Shown here piece by piece: positions 24,429 through 32,422 of a stretch of 33,159 nt of DNA. The first letter of the stretch is position 1. Every line of letters starts with the position of its first letter. Source of the stretch: an uncultured Prevotellaceae bacterium. Its GTDB lineage: Bacteria; Bacteroidota; Bacteroidia; Bacteroidales; Bacteroidaceae. The stretch spans positions 1-33,159 of the forward strand of contig CADBHI010000035.1 in the NCBI GenBank assembly GCA_902794405.1, read 5' to 3'. Both the position numbers and the translations under genes were made by a program. Below the pieces are notes generated by a model that saw only the letters and a list, made by a program, of their open reading frames with translations, was not told the DNA's origin and did no database searches.

Positions 24429-26181
24429 TTATTGTCCTATCTCCTTCAGAGCTGCTATCAGCTGATTGTTGTCCTCAGTGTCACGTACCGACACGCGGAT
24501 ATAGTTCTTTCCCTTCAGGAAGTTTTTAGAGTTACAGTCCTTGATCATGATGTCATAGTCGGCCAGCAGACGCTTGGTCAGTTCCTCGGAGGTGATGCCG
24601 CCAAGGACTTCCATACAGAAGTAGTTGGCCTGCGAGGGAATCACACGCAGATAGGGAATCTCCCTCAATAGCTTCTCAAAGCGATTGCGCTCCTTGATGA
24701 ACCGACAGCAGGCTTGGCGGTAGTCGGCCTCATACTTTCCGAAGATCTGCAAATAGAACTCTGCAAACGAGTTGATGTTCCAGATAGCCACGTCGCGCTT
24801 CACCTCATTGATGAGTTGGGTATCGGCGCTGACCATCACGCCAAGTCGCAAGCCCGGCACGCCATAGCTCTTCGAAATGCTCTTCATGACCACTAAATGG
24901 GGATTCTCCTCGAGAATATCGTTGCTGATCATGGAGTTATGCTCAAAGTCGTCGCTAAAGTCAACGAACGACTCGTCAACAATCAGCCGGATGCTCCGCT
25001 CCTTGCTCCAGGCCGTCAGCCTCAGCAATCCCTCCTTCGAAATGAAGTTGCCCGAGGGGTTGTCGGGATTGATCAGGAGCAATGAGGCAATGCCTTTCCC
25101 GTCGAAGAACGCCATGAGGTCGTCCTCCGTGTATCTCAGGTCGCCATTATCGGGGAAGAACGACACCACCTGATCAGGCTTCAAACGATGGGGATATTCC
25201 TCAAAGGTGGGATAAATCACGCCTATCTTGCCCGTCTCACCCTCCATCAGGCTCTTGATGAGCTCTGCCGCACCGTTACCGACAACGGTATATTCCTTCT
25301 TCACACCAAAATACTTGCCAGCCAGCAGCTGCATGACCATCATGCCAGAGGGATATTCCGTGAGCAACGTATCGAAATTGGCACGCAGCTCGTCCTTCAT
25401 CCGAGGCGTTGGGAAGTAGGGATTCACCAGATAGCAATAGTCCAGCATCTTGGGGAATCGCCAGTGGCCTCCATAGCGATAGTTAAAGCGGTGCAGCATC
25501 TCGTCGTCCTCAGCAAAAATGGTCTCGGCAATGTCCAGATCCTGCACGTCGTCAATCTCGTACCATTTCTCGTTGCCGATGGGCAGAGCCTTCAAGTCAA
25601 CGGAGTCGATGAGGGTGATGACACGCAACACCTGTTCGTAGTATTCGTTGTTGCCCATAGCAAGACTATAGGCCTCAAGGAAGGGTACATACTTGTGTTG
25701 CGAGAACTCGCGCGAGAACTTATAGATGTTTACTGTCTTGTAGTACTTGTCAACCTCTTTGTAATTGAAGGCTTTCTTGGGCACGAAGTTCACGATGTTG
25801 CAGTCCTTGTCGATAGTTACCATCGTACCGTCCATCCAGCTTTCGTATTTGGCTACGAGGGCGAGGTTGGGGTAAGGATTGTCTACAATCATCGAAACCA
25901 GACGATCGTCAAAGATCAGGTCACTCTCAATGAGCAGCGTATCGTCTTCCTGAAGCTTGTCTTTTACCAGAGCTAACGAATAGATGTTGTTGGTTTTGTC
26001 GTAGACAGGATTCTCTGAGAACTCAATCTTCAGGGCATCTCTCCCACCCCATTCCTTTTCAATATACTCGCGCAACTCCTGACCTTTGTAGCCAACGACA
26101 ATGATGACACGCTGTAGCCGGAGTGTGGCCAACTGTCCGAGAACGGCGCCCCATTCCTGCTGCCAATATAATTGCTTGCAT
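24429..26181 (-). pseudogene. LicC-like nucleotidyltransferase fused to HisC/CobD-like PLP enzyme, disrupted near the start
   Basis: The true start is the ATG at 26181, which opens with MQAIILAAGMGRR, the nucleotide-binding loop of nucleotidyltransferases. Right after, at about 26143, the reading frame changes; the frame that continues (VLGQLATLRLQRVIIVVGYKG) matches the family again. The expected 20-25 residues between, including the conserved lysine after the loop, are absent, so a short deletion with a frame change is the simplest reading. Downstream, NNIYSL and LLIESDLIF resemble CTP:phosphocholine-type (LicC/PntC-like) enzymes. The C-terminal half (from about 25450) is a PLP aminotransferase/decarboxylase with NPDNPSGN, DESFVDF and the lysine in SISKSYGVPGLRLG. 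An intact homologue would make and activate an amino or amino-alcohol phosphate. A TTG at 26132 could start a truncated product with an intact PLP domain. Confidence 0.8.
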
Positions 26182-26206
26182 AATAAGAATTTCTTGATTA
26201 CTTCGG

Positions 26207-26214
26207 CAAAGGTA
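26207..26214 (-). promoter_or_regulatory. -7 box (TACCTTTG) of the nucleotidyltransferase-PLP operon
   Basis: CAAAGGTA on the plus strand gives TACCTTTG on the minus strand, 26 bases before the ATG at 26181. It supports 26181, not the internal TTG, as the original start of the fusion gene. Confidence 0.65.
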
Positions 26215-26257
26215 CAAAAAAAATGGCATAGGAGGTGTTTATTTCAGAAAAAAGGTG

Positions 26258-26265
26258 TATTTTTG
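26258..26265 (+). promoter_or_regulatory. -7 box (TATTTTTG) of the acyltransferase gene within a tandem 20-base repeat
   Basis: TATTTTTG fits TAnnTTTG and ends 21 bases before the ATG at 26287. It lies in the second of two imperfect 20-base tandem copies (26233-26252 and 26253-26272, both beginning AGGTGT and ending CAGAAAA). It is divergent from the box at 26207-26214. Confidence 0.5.
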
Positions 26266-26286
26266 CAGAAAATTAGCAGAAAGTTT

Positions 26287-27334
26287 ATGGAGAAAGCAGT
26301 AAAGAAGCCACGCTTGGAATGGCTCGATGCCCTAAGAGGCTTTACGATGATACTGGTCGTGGCCAATCACGTCAGTCAGATGGGATTCGAGCAGCAGTGG
26401 AAACTCTCTTCGTCGCTGCCATTCCTGCTGTTGTTCCGTATGCCGCTGTTCTTCTTTGTGAGTGGAAGAGCTGGGCCGTCTATTGCTGAAGAAACTACGT
26501 GTGCAGATTGTACCTACCGCTGTCTTCTTCGTACTCTTCTGTGCCATCATCTGTAAGAACTTTGAGACGAGCATCGTCACCTACCTGCACTCATCGATGA
26601 AGGGCGGCTACTGGTTCACCGTCGCCCTGCTCTGGATGTTTATCATCTATTACCTCTTTGCCTTCGTCGAAAGCCGATTGAAGGTGAAGTCATGGATTCC
26701 GTTAGCCGTACTTTTCGTTATCTCGCTCTGTATTTATGAGACCTGTTTCCTGCCCAAGTACTTTGCATGGGCACAGGGTTACAAAGGTCCAGACACGCCC
26801 ATAAGCACTTTCCTAAAAGACACCAGTCTGAGGGAAGTGCTATTCTATTTCCCCTTCTTCCTTTATGGCAATGCCGTGCACCGTTATTGGCCTAAGGCAC
26901 AAAGGGTGATGGATTCCAAATGGTTCTTCCCGTTGGTAATCGTTTTGGTGATACTCTCAACGGTTGACGTGCTGAAGTGGCACAACCTGCGCTTTGCATG
27001 GACTAATCTGCCATCGACAATAGCCAAATTCGGATTGCTGACCATTACGTTTATGTACTTCCGCCACTACAAGGACTATTTCACGAAGATGTCAGTAGCA
27101 GGAAGTGTGCTGCAATACATTGGCCGTCGCACGCTCGACATTTACCTTATACATTTCTTCTTCATGCCACATGTGCCGACCATCGGACTATTCTTCGACA
27201 AGTATCGTCATAACTTCGTGCTCGATACTACGCTGTCAGTCCTGATGGCGCTGCTCATCATCAGTTTCTGCTGCATCACGTCGAACATTCTGCGCATCAG
27301 TCCTTTCTTCAAGAAGTGGCTGTTCGGACGTTAA
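26287..27334 (+). pseudogene. Acyltransferase family 3 membrane protein, disrupted after the first helices
   Basis: The ATG at 26287 opens MEKAVKKPRLEWLDALRGFTM, the RLxWLDxLRG start of acyltransferase-3 proteins, and continues to MPLFFFVSG at about 26466. There the frame shifts: the original frame runs to an early stop near 26556, while the frame from 26462 (EELGRLLLKKLRVQ) carries the rest of the protein to 27334, with about eight membrane helices and RRTLDIYLIHFFF. Intact relatives have roughly 12-20 residues between the two parts (the FxxYK region), so a short deletion with frame change is likely. The family adds acetyl or succinyl groups to glycans. The GTG at 26462 follows a stop directly and is unlikely to be a real start. 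Confidence 0.82.
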
Positions 27335-27343
27335 GAACTGAGG

Positions 27344-28819
27344 CTACTTCTTTGCTTCACCCTTCAGAATGTCGGCCATTTGCTGGGGCGTCAGTGTGAC
27401 TGGCCCACGCATCAGCTCAGGCACATTGTAGCTCTTCATCAGCTGGCGATGACAATCGGGGTCTTTCGTAGGCAACTCAAAAGGCTTTGAGGCGCGGCCT
27501 TCACTGTCGATATGACCAATGAAGGGACGTGTGAAAACACCATCATTGCGACGTGATGAGAACACTATCCAGCGTCCGTTCGACGACCAGGAGTGATAGC
27601 CCTCAGCGAGGGGGCTGTTCAGCTCTTCTACTGGATGGTAGTCTGACGTAGAAAGATCCATCAGCCAAAGGTCGGCATCGCGATGCCAAATATGGAATGT
27701 GCCCCATTGGCCCATAGAGAACAGGAGCCAGTGGCCATCGGGCGACAATCGAGGCAGGGTGGCACTCAGCCCCATCGAGTCGGCAGCCAGCACCAACTCA
27801 CGTGGGCCGAACTGACGTGTATCAGTATTAAAGGGTTTGCGGTAGAGGTTATACTTGACGTCTTGTGCCCGTAGGGTAATCTCTGCCAGGTCGACGCTGT
27901 CGGAGGCATATTCAAAATGGGCACTTGAGAAATAGAGCCAGCGTCCGTCGGGCGACCAGCAGGGGAAGGTTTCCAGTTCGTTGGGCTGCTGTTCGATGGT
28001 AGTTACCTGATGGCTGTCAATGTCATAGAGGACCAAGTCGCTCTCGGCGTCAATCACCTCAATCTTGTTTCTGTCAACGGTATGGAAAGTCTGTAACGTC
28101 TTGTTGGTGCTGTAGGCAATGAGTTTCAGCTGCGGATGCCAGGCCGGATAAACGCCAGGCGACAACATCGTTTCGTTCATCATGTCGACTTTCTCTGCCT
28201 GTCCGTCGTAGATAATCACAGTACCCCCATGGGCATGACGGGCGTGGAACTGCATGCGCTCAGGGTTCCATTGCTGGAAGTTGTGGCAGTTGATGCACTG
28301 GCCACCCGCCTCAGTAGAGCACAGCATGTTGTCGACCACCACCTGCTCATCGAAATTTTCCAGGCAACGCTGGTTGATGGTCAGCTCCTCGTACGACACG
28401 TATGAGGGTGAAATCATGCGATAGCTTAAGTAGGAATCGATACTGTCGGGTGACACATGGATGAAATAAGGATTAAAGCGTACCCACTGCCCATCCTTTT
28501 CTGCAAATACTTCCACACAGATGCTGTCGCCAATGGCCGCTGCTGTCAGCTCCTTCCATTCGTCGAGGTCAGGGCGCACCTTCAGGCCTCCGCAAACCAG
28601 TTCGTGGTCTTTCACCGTGAAACGGGTGACAGCTTCGTCGGCAGGGGCCAACAGTTCGAAGTTGAGTGGTGCAATGTTCACAGGAATGGTCACGCCAGCG
28701 TAGTCAGGATAGATGGGAGCCTCTTTCTTAACCTGCTGGTAGTTGGCAGGCACCTGTGCCTGTTGGCAAGCCATCAGCGAGAGTATGGCGATCAGGAGTA
28801 ATGGCAGTCTCTTTTTCAT
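27344..28819 (-). CDS. Beta-propeller (PD40/TolB-like) lipoprotein with CxxCH motif
   Basis: The 491-residue protein has a lipoprotein signal (LMAC, C18). After an N-terminal beta-rich region (about 40-150), C175-x-x-C178-H179 forms a heme c or metal-binding type motif, followed by a histidine-rich stretch HARHAHGG. The C-terminal half has TolB/PD40 propeller blades: WSPDGRWLYFSS near 287-298, then LSPDGHWLLFS and SSNGRWIVFSS. No enzymatic activity can be assigned. The start overlaps the stop of the upstream membrane protein by 4 bases (ATGA), so the two probably work together in the envelope. The 3' end is 9 bases from the convergent acyltransferase remnant. Confidence 0.8.
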   Translation of the reverse strand: MKKRLPLLLIAILSLMACQQAQVPANYQQVKKEAPIYPDYAGVTIPVNIAPLNFELLAPADEAVTRFTVKDHELVCGGLKVRPDLDEWKELTAAAIGDSICVEVFAEKDGQWVRFNPYFIHVSPDSIDSYLSYRMISPSYVSYEELTINQRCLENFDEQVVVDNMLCSTEAGGQCINCHNFQQWNPERMQFHARHAHGGTVIIYDGQAEKVDMMNETMLSPGVYPAWHPQLKLIAYSTNKTLQTFHTVDRNKIEVIDAESDLVLYDIDSHQVTTIEQQPNELETFPCWSPDGRWLYFSSAHFEYASDSVDLAEITLRAQDVKYNLYRKPFNTDTRQFGPRELVLAADSMGLSATLPRLSPDGHWLLFSMGQWGTFHIWHRDADLWLMDLSTSDYHPVEELNSPLAEGYHSWSSNGRWIVFSSRRNDGVFTRPFIGHIDSEGRASKPFELPTKDPDCHRQLMKSYNVPELMRGPVTLTPQQMADILKGEAKK

Positions 28820-30321
28820 GGCTCAATGATTTTGCATCGGTTATGCTGGTAGTAACGTGCGGTGAAACGAGTCAGCGCCTGCTGTTCCCTGGTGGTGCAG
28901 GGAGAACTCAGGATATGTTCTATCATGAAGTGCTCATATTGCGATTGGTCACTGGTCAGGAAGTTGTCGTCGCGCAGCAGTGGCAGAATGGGCTTAAGGG
29001 CCGGGTCGTTGGCCATCAGCTGCGGATGATAGAGCATACTCTCATAGTGGCGTGCCCACGAGTCGTGGAAGTCTGTCTTCTTCAGGGTGTTGATATAACG
29101 CTGGGCAGCAGTGAACTCGCTATTCAGAATTGAACATAGTATCAACAGTCGCAGTCGTTCGACAGTCCAGCCATATTCCACGCCATCCTCTATGCACCAG
29201 CGGTAGCAGTAATTGGGAATGCCATATTCCATATAAAGCCGTTTGCCAAAGGTGTGGATCATCCTCACAGGAAAGGGCGCATTGGGCAGGGCAGAGCCGT
29301 TGACATACAGATCCATCTCGTCGCCCACCTGCCCAGTACGGAAGAGAGCCAGGTTGCGCATCAGGCACATGGCACGTGTTGGTGTTCCCTTGGCGCTTTG
29401 GGCCGTACGAAGCACCTGTCCCCAGTCTTGCTTGTCGATGCTGCGGCTCATGGCCACTTCACGATGGAAGTTGCCATCCTTATACCAAAAGACGCCAACG
29501 GCAATGCAAGTGACAGCCAAGACCGTAGTGCGCAGCCAGCGCTTGTTGGGCAAGGGACATACCATCAAGCCGATACTGCCCACGAGGGCGATATACGGCA
29601 GATAGTAGGCAAAGAACCGATGGTCGCCATAGCTGAAGACGGGTAGTGCCGTCCAGTAGATATTGACGATGTTGGTCTGGTGGTAAACGAAATGGTAGCA
29701 GAAGAGTGGTACAGCGATGATGGCGAGTAATGCCACTATCGAATCTGTCAGACGCCGACTGTCGATACGCCACGCCATCAGAGCCATCAAGGCCGTTGCC
29801 CACAGGCCATAGAAGCCAAAGAGCGGATAAGCCACACAGGTTGTCAAAGGAACAAACAGCGTTCGTAGGTAGTATTTGGCCGGCAACACTCGGTAGACCC
29901 ACGTCAATGCGACTGCTATGATAGTTCCCAAAGTAGCGTCGAACAGCGCTCCAGGCAGTTTCAGGTAGTATACCCAATAGCCTAAGGTAACGATGGTCAG
30001 CAGCAGACAGGCTATCGGCACCAGCGTCAGCCATTGGTCAGACACCCTGAATGTGCGATGAAGCAGCCACATCAGCAAAGCCCAGAGCAGGCACAGTATT
30101 CCCACTCCGAGCATGGGGTAATAGAAGAACTGTGTGAGATAGCAGCCTGCCCACGTCAGCAGTCCGCCTGCCTTCACCATCTGTTGTTCAAAGAACAGCG
30201 GGGTATGGAGAAACAGGTTCTGTTCCTGTGCCGTATACAGCACATCGGCCTCTGTTATTGCCAGGATAACAGCTACAGCCAATAGGCAGGCATAGGGAAA
30301 CAGTCTCTTCGCCGTTTGCAT
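28816..30321 (-). CDS. DUF6057-like polytopic membrane protein
   Basis: The 501-residue protein has about ten hydrophobic helices in its first 310 residues and a soluble helical C-terminal part of about 190 residues (from around DGNFHREVAMSRSIDKQDW), possibly TPR-like. The layout and its pairing with a propeller lipoprotein agree with the DUF6057 family as I remember it. The topology resembles glycan polymerases or O-mannosyltransferase-like proteins, but no catalytic motif is clear and I give no function. It begins 4 bases after the GH53 stop and overlaps the next gene by ATGA. Confidence 0.7.
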   Translation of the reverse strand: MQTAKRLFPYACLLAVAVILAITEADVLYTAQEQNLFLHTPLFFEQQMVKAGGLLTWAGCYLTQFFYYPMLGVGILCLLWALLMWLLHRTFRVSDQWLTLVPIACLLLTIVTLGYWVYYLKLPGALFDATLGTIIAVALTWVYRVLPAKYYLRTLFVPLTTCVAYPLFGFYGLWATALMALMAWRIDSRRLTDSIVALLAIIAVPLFCYHFVYHQTNIVNIYWTALPVFSYGDHRFFAYYLPYIALVGSIGLMVCPLPNKRWLRTTVLAVTCIAVGVFWYKDGNFHREVAMSRSIDKQDWGQVLRTAQSAKGTPTRAMCLMRNLALFRTGQVGDEMDLYVNGSALPNAPFPVRMIHTFGKRLYMEYGIPNYCYRWCIEDGVEYGWTVERLRLLILCSILNSEFTAAQRYINTLKKTDFHDSWARHYESMLYHPQLMANDPALKPILPLLRDDNFLTSDQSQYEHFMIEHILSSPCTTREQQALTRFTARYYQHNRCKIIEP

Positions 30322-30325
30322 TCAC

Positions 30326-32398
30326 TTATTTGATTACCTTATAGATCTTGACGTTGCCACCCGTCTTTTTGCGGATGATGTTCAGGCCCTGCTGTGGCTG
30401 GAAAATCTTAACGCCACCTATTGTATAATACTCCACATCGTCGCCCATCACCTCTGCCTGTTGACTGCGGATAGTGGTGGCCGACCCATCGGAATGGCGT
30501 ACACCTAAGAAGGCATCGAGGGCAATGGAGGGTTTGCGGGTTCGGGGGTTCCATGCTCCGAGGTCATAGTCATCAATCTGCTCTGGCTCCCAGTAGTAGA
30601 GTCCCGCTGCCCCAGCATCCATCAGCTGCTGCACAAAGCTGCAAAGCCATTGGTTTGCCTCCAACGGGCGGTCGTTGTAGTAGCCTGTCTCAACTACAAG
30701 CACAGGCTTGTTGTAACGCTCCTTCAGCAGCTTGACATTCTCAACCACCTTGGCAATCAGCTCATTGGGTTTCAGCGACGATTGCTTGACGTGGACAGAA
30801 AGACCGATGGCATCCCATTTGGCACCAGCCACCTGAAGATTGTCGAAATAGTCGGTAAGCCATTGTGCATCCTCACACTCCGACACGTGGATAACAGTCT
30901 TCACTTCGGGGTTTACTGCCTTTACGGCATCATAGGCCGTATTGACTAAACTGACGAAGTTAGCTGCCAGGCGTCCGTCTTCCCACAGGAAACCATCGTC
31001 CACCTCATTGCCTATTTGCACCCAGCGCAGTTTGCCTGTACCATCAAGGCTCTTAACAGCATTGGTGGTATGGGACTGAACGGTGGTGACAAGCTTTTCC
31101 AAAGAGTAATTCTTCCAGCTCTTAGGCTTCACGTAGTCGCCCCACCAGTCGCAATAGTGCAGGTCGAGCATGATGTTAAAACCCTGTCCTTTAGCCGTAT
31201 TTGCCAGAGTCTTGGCGTAGCCCAGATTGTAGTTACCGCCCGTGGGACTGACCAGTACACGCAGCCTGACGCTGTTCACACCCAGCTCCTTCAGGATGGG
31301 CATCAACGTCTTTTTCTTACCTTCCATATTATAGTAGGTCTTGTCCTTCTGCGTTGTCAGCGAGCTAATGTCGACGCCAAAGTCAAAGATTTCGTCAGCA
31401 GCGGCACGATCAAAGATTGTATCGGTAGCGGTCTCAATCTCGTCATAGGCGGCGTCGTAATCCGTTTTCTCAGCTGTAGTGAAATTGCGGCTCTTGATAG
31501 TCCAGTGACTGTCAAACCCTTTTAAATCGGGCTTCAGGAAGATGCGGGCGTTCTGCTGATAGCCTTTCAGGTGCCAGTCAATCCATTTCAGGGCAATTTG
31601 TCCATACTGGCCACCATTTTTCTCCCAGTAAGTGCTGCCATAGTGTCCGGCATTCGACAGGTCGGCCCAAACCACAGGCTTCTTCACATTGTTGTTGAAG
31701 TCGTACTTCGCATTCTCATAGGCCACGTCGCCAGTACCTCCTGTCATGTAGATAATCGGACAGTGTAATGACTTAAGCGTCTGTGGCGAAGCACCTCCCA
31801 TCACTACACCACTACCCATACCTGAGTTCATGATCAGCAGCGTCTTCACACGTGAGTTGGCACAGTTGGCAATGGCCTGGGCACCTCCGCAGGAGTGACC
31901 TGACACCGCAATGTTCTTCACGTCGATGGCGTGGTAGTAGTCGCTGGTCTTCAGCTTCTCCTGCTTGATCAACCAGTTGACAGCTTCAGTGAACTGCTTC
32001 TGGTCAGAGCCACTGTCACCATCATCACTACCCTGCATCCTGAAGGAACCAATGGCAACCACCACATAACCATGAGAGGCAATATGGTTGAGCATGTGCT
32101 CGTAACCTGTATTGTCGCCTGAGCAGGCACCATTGAACCAGATAAAGATAGGCAAGGGGCCTTCACGACGGGCTGCGTATTTCACATTGTGGGGACGGTA
32201 GACAGTGAAATGTGGCAACGTCTTTTCACTGACAACGATGGCACGGTAGAAACCGCTGCCGCCGTCGTCCAACTCTTTCTGCTTGTCAACCTGATCATTG
32301 ATGGTCTCATTGGCAGCCGATACTTCCATAGGAATGATAGTCAGCACCCCTGCTGCCAGAAGTGTGACTATCGTTTTTAAAGGTTTTAGGTTTATCAT
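30326..32398 (-). CDS. Bifunctional protein: esterase-like domain plus GH53 endo-beta-1,4-galactanase
   Basis: The 690-residue exported protein has a signal peptide (1-29). Residues 45-285 form an alpha/beta hydrolase with S169 in SGHSCGGA, a probable acid D224 (GGTGDVA) and H252 (NAGHYGS), like dienelactone-hydrolase or polyester-hydrolase relatives. Residues 338-632 are a GH53 barrel: FGVDISS, NSVRLRV, LDLHYCDWW, the acid/base E465 in QIGNEVDDGFLW and the nucleophile E570 in VVETGYY. GH53 cuts beta-1,4-galactan in type I arabinogalactan. The last 45 residues (YYTIGGVKIFQPQQGLNIIR) look like the Prevotella-type C-terminal tail associated with secretion or surface attachment. Both active sites appear complete. 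The gene lies 24 bases after metG. Confidence 0.9.
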   Translation of the reverse strand: MINLKPLKTIVTLLAAGVLTIIPMEVSAANETINDQVDKQKELDDGGSGFYRAIVVSEKTLPHFTVYRPHNVKYAARREGPLPIFIWFNGACSGDNTGYEHMLNHIASHGYVVVAIGSFRMQGSDDGDSGSDQKQFTEAVNWLIKQEKLKTSDYYHAIDVKNIAVSGHSCGGAQAIANCANSRVKTLLIMNSGMGSGVVMGGASPQTLKSLHCPIIYMTGGTGDVAYENAKYDFNNNVKKPVVWADLSNAGHYGSTYWEKNGGQYGQIALKWIDWHLKGYQQNARIFLKPDLKGFDSHWTIKSRNFTTAEKTDYDAAYDEIETATDTIFDRAAADEIFDFGVDISSLTTQKDKTYYNMEGKKKTLMPILKELGVNSVRLRVLVSPTGGNYNLGYAKTLANTAKGQGFNIMLDLHYCDWWGDYVKPKSWKNYSLEKLVTTVQSHTTNAVKSLDGTGKLRWVQIGNEVDDGFLWEDGRLAANFVSLVNTAYDAVKAVNPEVKTVIHVSECEDAQWLTDYFDNLQVAGAKWDAIGLSVHVKQSSLKPNELIAKVVENVKLLKERYNKPVLVVETGYYNDRPLEANQWLCSFVQQLMDAGAAGLYYWEPEQIDDYDLGAWNPRTRKPSIALDAFLGVRHSDGSATTIRSQQAEVMGDDVEYYTIGGVKIFQPQQGLNIIRKKTGGNVKIYKVIK

Positions 32399-32422
32399 AG
32401 GTCTATTGGTTTATTCAAGTTG

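Noticed and set aside
24429-26132. Intact 567-residue protein starting at TTG 26132
   Set aside because: It would lack the nucleotide-binding loop, which is encoded upstream from ATG 26181 behind a promoter. A truncated product remains possible but is not the ancestral gene.
26462-27334. Separate 290-residue acyltransferase gene starting at GTG 26462
   Set aside because: The product would lack the first helices that the family requires, and those are encoded just upstream in another frame, so it is the 3' part of a broken gene.
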